A DNA stretch of 64,000 bases from Pirellula staleyi DSM 6068. GTDB lineage: Bacteria; Planctomycetota; Planctomycetia; Pirellulales; Pirellulaceae. The notes beneath the pieces were generated by a model that was not told the DNA's origin, ran no database searches, and saw only the letters and a list, made by a program, of their open reading frames with translations. A program made the translations under genes and the position numbers. Location of the stretch: assembly GCA_945875845.1 (NCBI GenBank), contig CAMCMB010000018.1:25852-89851 (forward strand). The letters are read 5' to 3'. Below, piece after piece: positions 23,163 through 32,041 of the stretch (position 1 is the stretch's first letter; every line of letters starts with the position of its first letter).

Positions 23163-25280
23163 GTGGTTCCGTCCGAGTCCTGCAGTCGTTCATTCAAGCT
23201 AAACCGCCGTACGTGGGTCGCAAACACTTCGGCTCAAATGGGCGTGTTAGCATTGAGCGGACAATGGGCACAGTCAGCCTTGGCGCAGCAAGGCTTCGCT
23301 CCACTCAATCGCTATCCACGAATGCTGCACGATTGGTACGTTGCCCAAGTAAGAGCGGCGGCGATTCGGCACGTTCAAAAGATCGAGAGTCTCAAGAACC
23401 GGGATGACGCCGAGAAGTATGTCCTCGACGTTCAGAAAAAGATTCGTGAATGCTTTGGACCTGAGCCTCAGCGAACGCCACTCAATCCGCAAATCACAGG
23501 CATTGTCGAACGGGACGCTTATCGTATCGAGAAAGTTATCTTTGAAAGTCGCCCTCATTTTCAAGTCACTGCCAACTTGTATATCCCAAAAGTCGGAACG
23601 GGGCCGTTCCCAGGAGTGGTTGGCTCCTGCGGACATTCAAGCAATGGCAAAGCCGCGGAAGCGTATCAGTCGTTTGCGCAAGGACTCGCTCGGTTGGGAC
23701 ATGTTTGCTTGATCTTCGACCCGATCGGCCAAGGTGAAAGGTTACAGTACTTACAGGACGACACCAAGTCGCGAATTGGAGTTGGAGTCAGCGAACACAT
23801 CCATGCGGGCAATCAGCAGTTTCTTGTCGGCGAGTCTTTGGGTGCTTGGCGAGCGTGGGATGGTATTCGAGCATTGGACTATCTGCTGTCACGCAGCGAA
23901 GTCGATCCCAAACGCGTTGGTATCACCGGCAACTCAGGTGGTGGCACGATGACGACTTGGTTGTGTGGGCTCGAACGGCGATGGACGATGGCAGCTCCGG
24001 CGTGCTTTACAACCACCTTTCGCCGCAATTTGGAGAATGAGCTGCCGGCCGATACGGAGCAATGCCCACCGCACGCTCTGGCCCTCGGATTGGATCATTG
24101 TGATTTTTTAGCGGCGATGGCCCCTAAGCCTGTGATTATTCTGGCCAAAGAACAGGATTATTTCGATGTGCGAGGTGCGGAAGAAGCCTACCAACGCTTG
24201 AAGAAGCTTTATGGGCTGCTCGGTGCAGAAAACAACATTGCCCTGTTTGTCGGTCCAACGGATCACGGCTACTCTCAAGAAAACCGAGAAGCCATGTACA
24301 GTTGGTTTCATCATGCTACGCAATCCTCACTGACGGAGGCAAACAAGCAAGATTCGTTGAACGGCCAACTTTCGTCCACAGGCTTTCTACAAGCGATTCG
24401 AGAACCCTCTCTCACAATCGAAACCGACGATACACTCCGATGTTCGCAGAGCGGACAAGTTGCGAGCGTTGCGGGGGCTGCGACCGTATTTGCCTCGACG
24501 AGGGACAAGTCTCGGCGATTAGCGAGGGAACGCAAGGCGGTTTCGGGTACCGAACTGCGAACGGCAATTCTGGATGTATTGAAGCTACCGCTCGTTCCGT
24601 TGGATGCACCGGACTATCGTATTTACCGGTACTTGGGAGCGCGCGGTTATCCCAAGAAGAACGCGATAGGTTTCGCAATTGAAACCGAACCGGGCATCGA
24701 AGCCATTGTCACTCAGCTTACCGATGGGGCACGTGTTTCAAGACCAACTCCGAGCGATCGCATCGCCCTTCTCTATTTGGCCGAGTACTCAAGCGATGAC
24801 GAACTCCGAAGTGAGCCGATATTAAAAACATGGGCCGACGATCGATCGCTCGATGTTTTTGCATGCGATGTTCGGGGTTGCGGTGAGTCGCAGCCAGACA
24901 CTTGCGGCCCCAACTCATTTCGCAAGCCCTATGGCAGCGAATACTTCTACTCCATTCATGGACTGATGCTCGATCGGCCACTATTGGGACAAAAAACTTG
25001 GGATGCACTCCGTGTTTTGCAATGGATGGAATCGCTTGGTTACAAAGCGGTTCACCTCGCGGGTCGTGGTCGCAGTTCACTGACGGCTACGTTCGCGGCC
25101 GCACTCTCCCCTTTTGTTAAGCAAGTGACGCTGAAGTCCTCTCTCGATTCGTTCAGCGTACTGGCGGAGTCTGAATACTACGATGCACCGTTAGTCAGCA
25201 TTTTGCCAAATGTGTTGGCGCAGTTCGACTTGCCCGATTGCTATCGAGAGTTAATGGGCAAGCGATTGCAACGAGCTTGA
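23163..25280 (+). CDS. Exported tandem alpha/beta-hydrolase (acetylxylan-esterase-like)
   Basis: The start is the GTG at 23163, with AGAGG six bases before it. The 705-residue protein begins with a Tat-like leader (NRRTWVANTSAQMGVLALSG). The first half is an alpha/beta hydrolase with nucleophile motif GNSGGGTM near residue 257 and a preceding SCGHSSNGKAAEAYQSFAQ oxyanion region; the histidine is probably in GPTDHGYSQENRE. This half resembles bacterial esterases annotated as acetylxylan esterases. The second half (about 430-705) repeats the fold, as in DVFACDVRGCGESQPDTCG, but the place of the nucleophile elbow reads LAGRGRSSL, so the catalytic serine seems lost. The protein probably de-esterifies polysaccharide or peptide substrates outside the cytoplasm. 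No partner gene is adjacent. Confidence 0.78.
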   Translation: MVPSESCSRSFKLNRRTWVANTSAQMGVLALSGQWAQSALAQQGFAPLNRYPRMLHDWYVAQVRAAAIRHVQKIESLKNRDDAEKYVLDVQKKIRECFGPEPQRTPLNPQITGIVERDAYRIEKVIFESRPHFQVTANLYIPKVGTGPFPGVVGSCGHSSNGKAAEAYQSFAQGLARLGHVCLIFDPIGQGERLQYLQDDTKSRIGVGVSEHIHAGNQQFLVGESLGAWRAWDGIRALDYLLSRSEVDPKRVGITGNSGGGTMTTWLCGLERRWTMAAPACFTTTFRRNLENELPADTEQCPPHALALGLDHCDFLAAMAPKPVIILAKEQDYFDVRGAEEAYQRLKKLYGLLGAENNIALFVGPTDHGYSQENREAMYSWFHHATQSSLTEANKQDSLNGQLSSTGFLQAIREPSLTIETDDTLRCSQSGQVASVAGAATVFASTRDKSRRLARERKAVSGTELRTAILDVLKLPLVPLDAPDYRIYRYLGARGYPKKNAIGFAIETEPGIEAIVTQLTDGARVSRPTPSDRIALLYLAEYSSDDELRSEPILKTWADDRSLDVFACDVRGCGESQPDTCGPNSFRKPYGSEYFYSIHGLMLDRPLLGQKTWDALRVLQWMESLGYKAVHLAGRGRSSLTATFAAALSPFVKQVTLKSSLDSFSVLAESEYYDAPLVSILPNVLAQFDLPDCYRELMGKRLQRA

Positions 25281-25289
25281 CAATGAAAC

Positions 25290-25560
25290 CTAGCTCCCCT
25301 CGCCCTGTACTCGGCTGTATTCGGGGAGAGGGGCCGGGGGTGAGCTCGCCTTTTCCTGTGTCGTTGAAGACGCGAAGGGCGACCAAATCCACAGCCGGTG
25401 CCACACGATGGTAACCCGACGCGTAACAGCTTGTTGCTTTAATGGTACGACGGACTTCCAAGTCCGTCGAATTCCCCATTGACGGACTTGGAAGTCCGTC
25501 TTACCGCCCTTACCCAATAACGACTTCACTAAAGCAACAAGCCGGTAAGCGAGGAGCAGT
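25290..25560. repeat. Composite repeat: G hairpin, family E element, family D nested inside
   Basis: A CCCCTC/GAGGGG hairpin (about 25297-25333) is followed by an E element starting CCCGACGCGT at about 25415 and ending AAAGCAACAAGCCGGTAAGC at about 25550. Inside it the D double hairpin occupies 25444-25505, splitting the E sequence GCTTTAATG...ACTAAAGCAACAAGC. This suggests that D inserted into E. The rest to 25915 shows no gene I can support; a frame at 25677-25928 has no recognisable features. Confidence 0.75.
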
Positions 25561-25915
25561 GCTGGAGAAATCACCGGGCGGCTAGCGGCGCTCCGCTAAA
25601 ACCGAGCGGTTTTTCACGAATGTCGGCGTAATCCAGACGTTCGATATATTAGGCAATTTAGGCAATAAAATCCGGTGTGTTCGACCTGTATCAATTGTTT
25701 GCGTTGTGCGGACCGATAGAAGGCGTGTTGATTCGTCAGGCGAATAGTATCTCGGCAAGGACGCTTGGGGTGCTGTTCTGCATGAATGACGGACTGCGTC
25801 AGCCGATTTTGGTGTTTGGAAATTGCACGGAAGCGAATTCCATCACCGAATCCGGCCTTTTTGAACTGATCTTTGAAACCCAAATCTCATCACTCCCAAA
25901 CGTGGAACGCGAATC

Positions 25916-26458
25916 ATGGCTCGGTTGAGTTGGATGCAACGGCTCTATTGGCGTTATTTTTCCAAACCTGTGGGTCAGCGCGGGCTGTTTCTGCATGCGA
26001 TCGACACGCCCATTGGATCAATCCTTGAAATTGGAATAGGTTCGGGCGAGCGAATAAAGCAGGTTCTTACGCTGTGCGTACCACCTGAGGGAGTTCCACA
26101 AATTCGCTACGCTGGCGTCGATCTGTTTGAGTCGTCAAAACCAGGAACGCCTCACTTAAATCTCAAGGCAGCGCATCGAATGCTCGCTTCGATTGGAGTT
26201 AAGGCTCATTTGATTCCAGGGGAACCTGTTAGCGCTTTGGCCCGCGTTGCGCACACCGTTTTGCCGAGCGATTTGGTGATTATCGACGGCGAGTGGGGAA
26301 CCGATTCCTTGCAGAGTCACGCGATTGTCGAATGGCTTCCGAGGCTTTGCCATAGCCAGTCTACGATTTTCGCCAGCGCTACTCCAGGTGGTAAACTGGA
26401 AATGATTCCGGTCCCAGCGACCGCTGTGGAAACGACCCATTTGCGCCGAGCTGCGTAG
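25916..26458 (+). CDS. Methyltransferase-like protein, possibly without activity
   Basis: The 180-residue protein shows a SAM-binding-type start: GSILEIGIGSGERIKQVLTL at about residue 36 is motif I with the ExGxGxG pattern, and RYAGVDLFESS contains the acidic end of strand 2. Later strands include SDLVIIDGEWGTDSLQS and LCHSQSTIFASAT. The substrate half is short and I see no clear nucleophile or DNA-, RNA- or protein-specific motif, so the substrate is unknown and it may be a pseudo-methyltransferase. The start ATG at 25916 lies within a short open stretch of unclear status (25677-25928). No operon partner; the following 65-base stretch is empty and then comes a B repeat. Confidence 0.68.
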   Translation: MARLSWMQRLYWRYFSKPVGQRGLFLHAIDTPIGSILEIGIGSGERIKQVLTLCVPPEGVPQIRYAGVDLFESSKPGTPHLNLKAAHRMLASIGVKAHLIPGEPVSALARVAHTVLPSDLVIIDGEWGTDSLQSHAIVEWLPRLCHSQSTIFASATPGGKLEMIPVPATAVETTHLRRAA

Positions 26459-26523
26459 TGAAATTACACGCGTGGTTGATAATCGCCGCCTTTCGCTCCT
26501 CGGCTGTAACGCTATTCTGTTTG

Positions 26524-26589
26524 ACTCACCGGACGGCTCGCGCCGTTCCGCTACTAAATGATAGCGGCAGGGCGCGAGCCCTCCGGTGA
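26524..26589. repeat. Family B palindrome, inverted copy
   Basis: GACTCACCGGACGGCTCGCG opens the copy and GCGCGAGCCCTCCGGTGA closes it, the reverse complement arrangement of the copies at 1863 and 50823. The adjacent 26600-26700 stretch carries GCGGAGCAAAAGGCGACT, also found near 50940-50960. No gene in 26590-26846. Confidence 0.75.
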
Positions 26590-26846
26590 TGCCCCAAGCA
26601 TTTTTTCAAAGCCTATCCGCGAAAGAAGCGGTCTCTCGCAACTTTTGCGGAGCAAAAGGCGACTCTGTTTTGTCTCCGCGAATAAGTGGAGCGAGGGGGT
26701 ATCGGATGGCAAAATCGATACCATCGGTAGAGTTCGCGTAATTCCATCATCTTTCTTTTTGCTAAATTGCCGAGCTGGCTCACTTTGGAGGGTAGCGTTA
26801 TCGATCTGCGGAGTGCAGGTTGTGTTTAGTCCCTTGAAGTTTTGCT

Positions 26847-28928
26847 ATGGAGCCCGCGCCAGTGAATTCGGATATCTTGAAACGATTCACGTTCTTTTTG
26901 TTTGCGGCAACGATCTTTGTCAGTGCGTTTTTGCTTTTCCAGGTACAGCCGATCATGGCCAAGTATATCTTGCCATGGTTCGGAGGCAGCCCAAGCGTTT
27001 GGACAACCTGCATGCTTGTTTTCCAAGTATTGCTATTTGGCGGATACGCGTATGCGCACGCTCTCAATCGAGTGATGTCACTTGCCAATCAAATTATTCT
27101 GCATGCGATTTTGCTGGTTTTGGCGCTTTGCACGTTACCGATTACGCCGACGCCTGATTGGAAGCCGCTGGGGGCGGAATCACCCACTTGGATGATCATG
27201 ATGCTGCTCGTTTGCAAGGTAGGCGCACCCTATTTTTTGCTTTCCTCGACGGGCCCTTTGCTTCAATCCTGGCTCGGGCAATCCAAAACATACGAGCAGC
27301 CGTATCGACTTTATTCCCTTTCCAACTTGGGGTCGATGCTCGCGCTGTTGTCCTTCCCCTTTCTCATCGAACCCATGCTTTCGTCGACACAGCAATCAAC
27401 CTTATGGTCACTGGCTTTTGTCGTTTATGTGGGCTTATGCTTAATATCTGCACTGGTGCTCTATCGGTCGATAGAAACAAAGCCACTTAGCAACATGGCT
27501 GTCGATGCAGTGGTCCGAGAAAGTCTGCCACGGTCGACGGTGGGGGCTTGGTTCGCGCTATCGATGTTACCATCCGTAATGCTCTTGGCAACAACCAACC
27601 AAGTTTGTTTGGATACAGGGGTCATTCCCTTTCTCTGGGTTATTCCACTTGCGATCTATTTGCTGAGCTTCATTCTTACATTTGATAGCGAGCGATGGTA
27701 TAGCCGCCGGCCTTTAATCATGTTGGCCATGAGTTCCTTTCTTGTATTGTATCTGTTAAAAATGTTGGAGACCAAAACGCCACTGAGTGTGGAACTCGCG
27801 TTGTACTTTTCTGGTCTATTTTGTGCTTGCATGGTTTGCCACGGCGAGTTGGTGGGACGTAAGCCACACGCAAGTCGCTTGACGTTCTTCTATATGACGA
27901 TGTCGGCTGGCGGGGCTTGTGGCGGTATCTTTGTTGGACTGATTGCACCTGTTCTGTTCAATGGCTACTTTGAGTGGCAACTCGGATTGTTCGCATGCAT
28001 ACTCGTATTCTTCGAAACGTACCTTCAAAGCAATTCGGTTTGGTCTAAGCAGGTTCCGAGTTGGGCTAAGGCCGCGTTAGCCGTTGGACTGCCCATAGTT
28101 GCCGTCTCATGGTTTAGTTTTTGGGATTCGCATTCGAATAAGCATTTGACCGTCAATCGCAATTTTTATGGAGTTCTTAGCGTAGCCGCCGGGCTCGACG
28201 AAAAAACGGGCGAGCCTTTGCGCAATTTAGTTCATGGTCGCATCGTTCACGGTTCGCAGTTTCAGAATATCCATCTAGAACAGCAACCCACAACGTATTA
28301 CACTCCATCGTCCGGCGCTGGACTGGCGCTGCTCAATCACGAGTCCGACCGAGAAAGGCATGTCGGAGTGGTTGGGCTGGGTGCTGGCACATTAGCGTCT
28401 TATGGCAAGCCGGGGGATCGATATCGATTCTACGAGATCAATCCACTTGTGATCGAAATGGCCAACGATTACTTCACGTTCTTAAAGGAGTCGCGAGCTA
28501 CGATCGACGTGGTGCTGGGGGATGCCAGGTTAACTCTGGAACGGGAACCATCCCAGGCATTTGATGTGTTGGTCTTAGACGCATTTAGCGGTGACGCGAT
28601 TCCCATCCATTTGCTGACACGCGAAGCGATGGGATTATACGTCCGGCATCTCAAGCCGGATGGCGTGATTGCGATCCATATCTCCAATCTCTATTTTGAT
28701 CTTCAATCGATTGTTGCTGGACTTGCGCTGGATGATTCCTTTGCAGCGAGCGTTGTCAAGAACGATGAAGAATTGAATTCGGCTGCGTTGGAATCCACTT
28801 GGGTCTTGCTGTCGCGTCATCGCGAGACAATTCAGAATGCGATTGGACAAACCCAAGCGGTTTTACCCATTGGAACACCCATTCAATGGACCGACGACCG
28901 CAGCAATTTGTTCGAAGCTCTTCGATAA
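26847..28928 (+). CDS. Membrane-fused spermidine-synthase-like protein
   Basis: The 693-residue protein has about 12 transmembrane segments in its first 430 residues, for example FTFFLFAATIFVSAFLLFQV and YLLSFILTFDS. A soluble spermidine-synthase-type Rossmann domain follows: VGVVGLGAGTLASYGKPGDR, YEINPLVIEMANDYF, and VLVLDAFSGDAIPIHLLTRE with the catalytic-site DAFSGDAIP motif. In this fused class the synthase part usually lacks proof of polyamine activity; the membrane part suggests a substrate carried in or across the membrane. Start and length are complete. A short gap and then the convergently placed prs operon follow. Substrate identity is an open question. Confidence 0.82.
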   Translation: MEPAPVNSDILKRFTFFLFAATIFVSAFLLFQVQPIMAKYILPWFGGSPSVWTTCMLVFQVLLFGGYAYAHALNRVMSLANQIILHAILLVLALCTLPITPTPDWKPLGAESPTWMIMMLLVCKVGAPYFLLSSTGPLLQSWLGQSKTYEQPYRLYSLSNLGSMLALLSFPFLIEPMLSSTQQSTLWSLAFVVYVGLCLISALVLYRSIETKPLSNMAVDAVVRESLPRSTVGAWFALSMLPSVMLLATTNQVCLDTGVIPFLWVIPLAIYLLSFILTFDSERWYSRRPLIMLAMSSFLVLYLLKMLETKTPLSVELALYFSGLFCACMVCHGELVGRKPHASRLTFFYMTMSAGGACGGIFVGLIAPVLFNGYFEWQLGLFACILVFFETYLQSNSVWSKQVPSWAKAALAVGLPIVAVSWFSFWDSHSNKHLTVNRNFYGVLSVAAGLDEKTGEPLRNLVHGRIVHGSQFQNIHLEQQPTTYYTPSSGAGLALLNHESDRERHVGVVGLGAGTLASYGKPGDRYRFYEINPLVIEMANDYFTFLKESRATIDVVLGDARLTLEREPSQAFDVLVLDAFSGDAIPIHLLTREAMGLYVRHLKPDGVIAIHISNLYFDLQSIVAGLALDDSFAASVVKNDEELNSAALESTWVLLSRHRETIQNAIGQTQAVLPIGTPIQWTDDRSNLFEALR

Positions 28929-29019
28929 AGCGAGCGGCAGATGGAACACTCCGAAAAGCAGATTGGTCGTTTGGACGAGACAATTCTTATCCTACCGCGA
29001 GTGAAATGAATCGAGTAGG

Positions 29020-29982
29020 TTAAAGCGATGAATCGTCTGAGTTGAACATTTGGCTAATCGACTTATTGGAGTGAATGCGGCGGATGGCTTCGGCCAACAA
29101 GGGAGCTACGCTTAATACTTGGATGCTGTCGAGCCGCTTTTCTTGCGGCAGAGGGATCGTGTTGGTGATCACCAAGCTATCGATTGGCGCTTTCCGAAGA
29201 TTTTCAATGGCTGGGTCGCATAGGACTCCGTGCGTCGCCGCAAGGTGAATCTCTTTCGCACCGGCTTCATGGACCAAACGAGCGGCACCGCAAATGGAGC
29301 CTGCCGTACTGATCATATCGTCGAACATGAGACATATTTTTCCTTCGACAGGCCCGCCGATGATGTTCTTTTGTTGAGTCTTGAACGCGTTATCTCGAAC
29401 TTTATCCACGATCGCAAGCTTGCCTCCCAAACGCTTGGAATGTCCGATGGCTCGTTTGATACTTCCCTCATCTGGACTAACGACGACGATATCCGCTGGG
29501 TCAAAGGATTTGCTCAGAAAGTAATTGGTTAAAACGGGGGCTGCGTACAAGTGATCGACTGGCACATCAAAAAAGCCTTGAATCTGAGGAGCATGCAAAT
29601 CCATCGTCAATACGCGGTCAGCACCCGCCCGGGTAATCACGTTTGCAACCAGCTTGGCAGTGATAGGCGTTCGGCCTTCGTCCTTGCGGTCTTGGCGTGC
29701 ATATCCATAGTATGGAATCACGGCGGTGATCCTAGCAGCGCTTGCGCGTTTGCAAGAATCGATCATGATGAGCAATTCCATTAAATTGTCGTTGACGGGA
29801 GGACATGTCGACTGGATCAGGTAGACATCTCGACCTCGTACGTCATCCTCGACTTTGCAAAAATTCTCTCCGTCCGGAAACTTACCGAGCGAAATGGCAC
29901 CAAGGTCGAGATGGAGGGATGAGCAAATATCCTTTGCCAATTGAGGATTGGCCCGGCCACTAAATATTTTTAATTCTCGCAT
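29020..29982 (-). CDS. prs: Ribose-phosphate pyrophosphokinase
   Basis: The 320-residue length matches Prs. It carries FSGRANPQLAKDICSSL at the N-terminus, the catalytic DLHAPQIQGFFDVPVDHLYA segment at about residues 128-147, and the PRPP-binding loop DDMISTAGSICGAARLVHEA near residue 216. The enzyme makes PRPP from ribose 5-phosphate and ATP in the cytoplasm, feeding purine, pyrimidine, histidine and NAD synthesis. Its start overlaps the end of the GlmU-like gene by 13 bases, so the two are co-transcribed. This pairing of a UDP-GlcNAc pyrophosphorylase with prs is the same order as the gcaD-prs operon of Bacillus. The upp gene, which uses PRPP, lies 1.4 kb away. Confidence 0.93.
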   Translation of the reverse strand: MRELKIFSGRANPQLAKDICSSLHLDLGAISLGKFPDGENFCKVEDDVRGRDVYLIQSTCPPVNDNLMELLIMIDSCKRASAARITAVIPYYGYARQDRKDEGRTPITAKLVANVITRAGADRVLTMDLHAPQIQGFFDVPVDHLYAAPVLTNYFLSKSFDPADIVVVSPDEGSIKRAIGHSKRLGGKLAIVDKVRDNAFKTQQKNIIGGPVEGKICLMFDDMISTAGSICGAARLVHEAGAKEIHLAATHGVLCDPAIENLRKAPIDSLVITNTIPLPQEKRLDSIQVLSVAPLLAEAIRRIHSNKSISQMFNSDDSSL

Positions 29983-30722
29983 GGGTAGCCCATTTCTCGC
30001 ATTTTGGATTCGACCATTTCTAGCTCATTCAACGTATTGATACTGAGCGCTTCGCAAGCCTTTAAAACAGGGCGAGCGTCGACGTTCTTGCCGTTTTGCC
30101 GCAACAGCTCTGGGCTGTCCGTCAAATAGTACTCGGCTTGAGAATTGTTGTTCTTGAGATTCTCGAGAGACCAAAGCAGACTTGTTCTTTCAAAAAGATA
30201 AGTGCTCATGTTGACCTCTCGAATTTGCAATTCCTGTGGGGTAGCGTCTTTGTGCTCGACGATTCGTAGAAAGCGACCTTCTGAATCACGGATAATGCGA
30301 CCGAGTCCATGCGGATTGTCCTTGAGCAGCGTTCCGAGCAAGCAGCTCCAGTCTTGTTTCTCAAATTCCTGTATTAGCTCCGTTACTGAGCTGGATTGAA
30401 TCATCGGTGAATCTCCAGCGACGACGAGTACTGGGGATGTACCCTCGGAGAGAAGTGGCTTGCACATCTGAACGGCATGACCCGTTCCCAGCTGCTCGGA
30501 TTGGAGCGCAAACACGACGTCCCGTCTAGCCAACGAGCTCCGTATGAGATCGTCGCGGTAGCCAACCACTACGATTCTTTTGTTGATTCCGGCCGACTCC
30601 AATGCATCGAGTACCCAATGAATCATCGGCCGTCCTAGCACGGGGAAAAGTACTTTTGGAAGCTCGCTGTTCATTCGAGTTCCCTTGCCAGCCGCAAGGA
30701 CTATGGCCGTCGTTTCGATCAT
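29970..30722 (-). CDS. Nucleotidyltransferase, GlmU N-terminal-domain-like
   Basis: The 250-residue protein is a sugar-phosphate nucleotidyltransferase. It opens with IVLAAGKGTRMNSELPKVLF, the signature loop and catalytic lysine of GlmU, and has QLGTGHAVQMCKPLLSEG and VVAGDSPMIQSSSVTELIQE for the uridine and Mg sites. The GlmU left-handed beta-helix acetyltransferase half (another 200 residues) is absent. So this is either a free UDP-GlcNAc pyrophosphorylase that depends on a separate acetyltransferase, or a related NTP transferase. It overlaps prs by 13 bases. The start ATG at 30722 gives the complete first strand. Confidence 0.82.
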   Translation of the reverse strand: MIETTAIVLAAGKGTRMNSELPKVLFPVLGRPMIHWVLDALESAGINKRIVVVGYRDDLIRSSLARRDVVFALQSEQLGTGHAVQMCKPLLSEGTSPVLVVAGDSPMIQSSSVTELIQEFEKQDWSCLLGTLLKDNPHGLGRIIRDSEGRFLRIVEHKDATPQELQIREVNMSTYLFERTSLLWSLENLKNNNSQAEYYLTDSPELLRQNGKNVDARPVLKACEALSINTLNELEMVESKMREMGYPCEN

Positions 30723-31010
30723 TTAACGCTCTCAAAATATCGAGTATCATGACTTTTGCGGAAAGGGAAGAAAGCGGGCCAAATGGGTAATGAGGTCAGT
30801 TGAAATTCTCCAGCGGGGGGCCGAATGGTACTACGAAACTTGATTGTCAGCAGACTGACATCTTGGCAAAGAATTCGATAGCAATCCAGGGCACTACGAG
30901 CATGAACGGGCAACATTGACGAATTTCCTAAAATTCGTTACGTTTCTTATTCCACAAATGGCTGACCACATCCGATTTGAATCAACGAAACTTGTTAGAA
31001 AGAGAAGTCC

Positions 31011-31190
31011 ATGGCCGGTACCGAACGTCAACGCGAACTCCGCAAAAGAAGACATCGAACGAAAAAAATGGACTTGTTGCACAAGAAGAGCGAGAAAGCC
31101 TCAAAAACTGAGAAAGCGACGATCGCTCAAAAGTTACGTCGCTTGAGCCCAGGTGCGGAACAATTGATCCAAGCTTGGAAGCTCGTATAG
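31011..31190 (+). CDS. 59-residue basic protein, DUF6800-like
   Basis: ATG at 31011 opens a 59-codon frame to TAG at 31188. The peptide starts AGTERQRELRKRRHRTKKMD and is strongly basic and helical, with KLRRLSPGAEQLI near the end. This matches a small conserved planctomycete family that I recall as DUF6800 (members typically begin with GTERQRELRRRRHR). Its role is unknown; the charge suggests binding of nucleic acid or ribosome. AAGAGAAG lies upstream as a ribosome binding site. A different frame over the same bases (30916-31146) ends in the middle of the basic stretch and does not show this pattern, so I reject it. Confidence 0.72.
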   Translation: MAGTERQRELRKRRHRTKKMDLLHKKSEKASKTEKATIAQKLRRLSPGAEQLIQAWKLV

Positions 31191-31219
31191 ATCAAACCGT
31201 GACCTAGAAATCTAGATTT

Positions 31220-31373
31220 AACCACGAAAAATACAAAGAGCACGAACGTAAAAAAATTCGTTTGTCGGCTTTTGATCGAGTGTGGTGAAAAGAAGCGTCA
31301 CGCAAGGGAACAAGGCAAAATTGCGACTCCGGGTACGTTCCCTTTTTTCGTGTTGTTCGCGTCTTTCGTGGTT
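31220..31373. repeat. Inverted repeat AACCACGAAA...TTTCGTGGTT
   Basis: AACCACGAAAAATACAAAGA at 31220 and GTCTTTCGTGGTT ending at 31373 form imperfect inverted ends of about 25 bases around some 100 bases. The interior encodes nothing. The left end resembles intergenic repeats often seen in planctomycetes; no target-site duplication was found by eye. Confidence 0.55.
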
Positions 31374-31394
31374 CTTACTTCTGTCTTCGTCTTA

Positions 31395-32027
31395 TTAATC
31401 GTGCTGGGTGTTGAACATTCGATCTCCTGCGTCACCCAGTCCTGGGACGATGAATTTGTGCGAATTTAGCACTTCATCGACGGCGGCGACGAAAATCTTG
31501 ACATCGGGAAAGTCTTGGTGAAACTGCTCGACACCGGGTCTAGCAGCGATAACGCTCAAGACTCGGATGTCTTTCACTCCCCATCTCTTCAGAGCGGCGA
31601 CTGCAGCTTTGATGGAACCTCCGGTTGCGAGCATGGGGTCAAGGACGAACCCGACATCGACTGCATTTCCGCTTGGAAGTTTGCAGTAATATTCCACGGG
31701 CATGGCGGTCGCTTCATCACGATACATCCCTAAATGCCAGACCGCAGCATCCGGAAGCAACTGCAGGACGGGTTCCACCAAACCCAATCCTGCTCTCAGG
31801 ATTGGCACAACCCCAATCCGTTGGGCCAATTTTTTACCAGCCATTTCGGTCAGAGGAGTCTGCACCTTGGACGGCGTGAGGAGAAGGTCATCGGTCGCGC
31901 GCACGGCCAGCAGCATGGACAGCAATTGAATTTGGATTCGGAATTGGGCGGGCGAGGTCGAGGTGTCTCGCAGGATAGACAGATGATGCGCCGCGAGCGG
32001 ATGCTCTAACTCAAAAACATTTTGCAT
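31395..32027 (-). CDS. upp: Uracil phosphoribosyltransferase
   Basis: The 210-residue length fits Upp. EHPLAAHHLSILRDTSTSPA opens the protein, the PRPP site is VLDPMLATGGSIKAAVAALK at about residue 128, and the uracil-binding C-terminus contains KFIVPGLGDAGDRMFNT. It makes UMP from uracil and PRPP in pyrimidine salvage. The start ATG at 32027 is the first codon of the conserved N-terminal helix. It lies 14 bases from the vWA gene upstream on the same strand (which ends at 32042), so the two may be one transcript; that order has no obvious functional meaning. Confidence 0.93.
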   Translation of the reverse strand: MQNVFELEHPLAAHHLSILRDTSTSPAQFRIQIQLLSMLLAVRATDDLLLTPSKVQTPLTEMAGKKLAQRIGVVPILRAGLGLVEPVLQLLPDAAVWHLGMYRDEATAMPVEYYCKLPSGNAVDVGFVLDPMLATGGSIKAAVAALKRWGVKDIRVLSVIAARPGVEQFHQDFPDVKIFVAAVDEVLNSHKFIVPGLGDAGDRMFNTQHD

Positions 32028-32041
32028 GGATTAGGAAACCA

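Noticed and set aside
25614..25928. Opposing frames of 83-89 codons before the methyltransferase-like gene
   Set aside because: They overlap each other on opposite strands, lack any recognisable motif, and have no ribosome binding site.
26558..27157. 199-codon frame before and inside the spermidine-synthase-like gene
   Set aside because: It overlaps the true membrane protein in another frame and begins in a family B repeat.
30916..31146. Plus-strand 76-codon frame overlapping the 59-residue gene
   Set aside because: It has mixed composition and no family resemblance, while the shorter frame matches a known small family.
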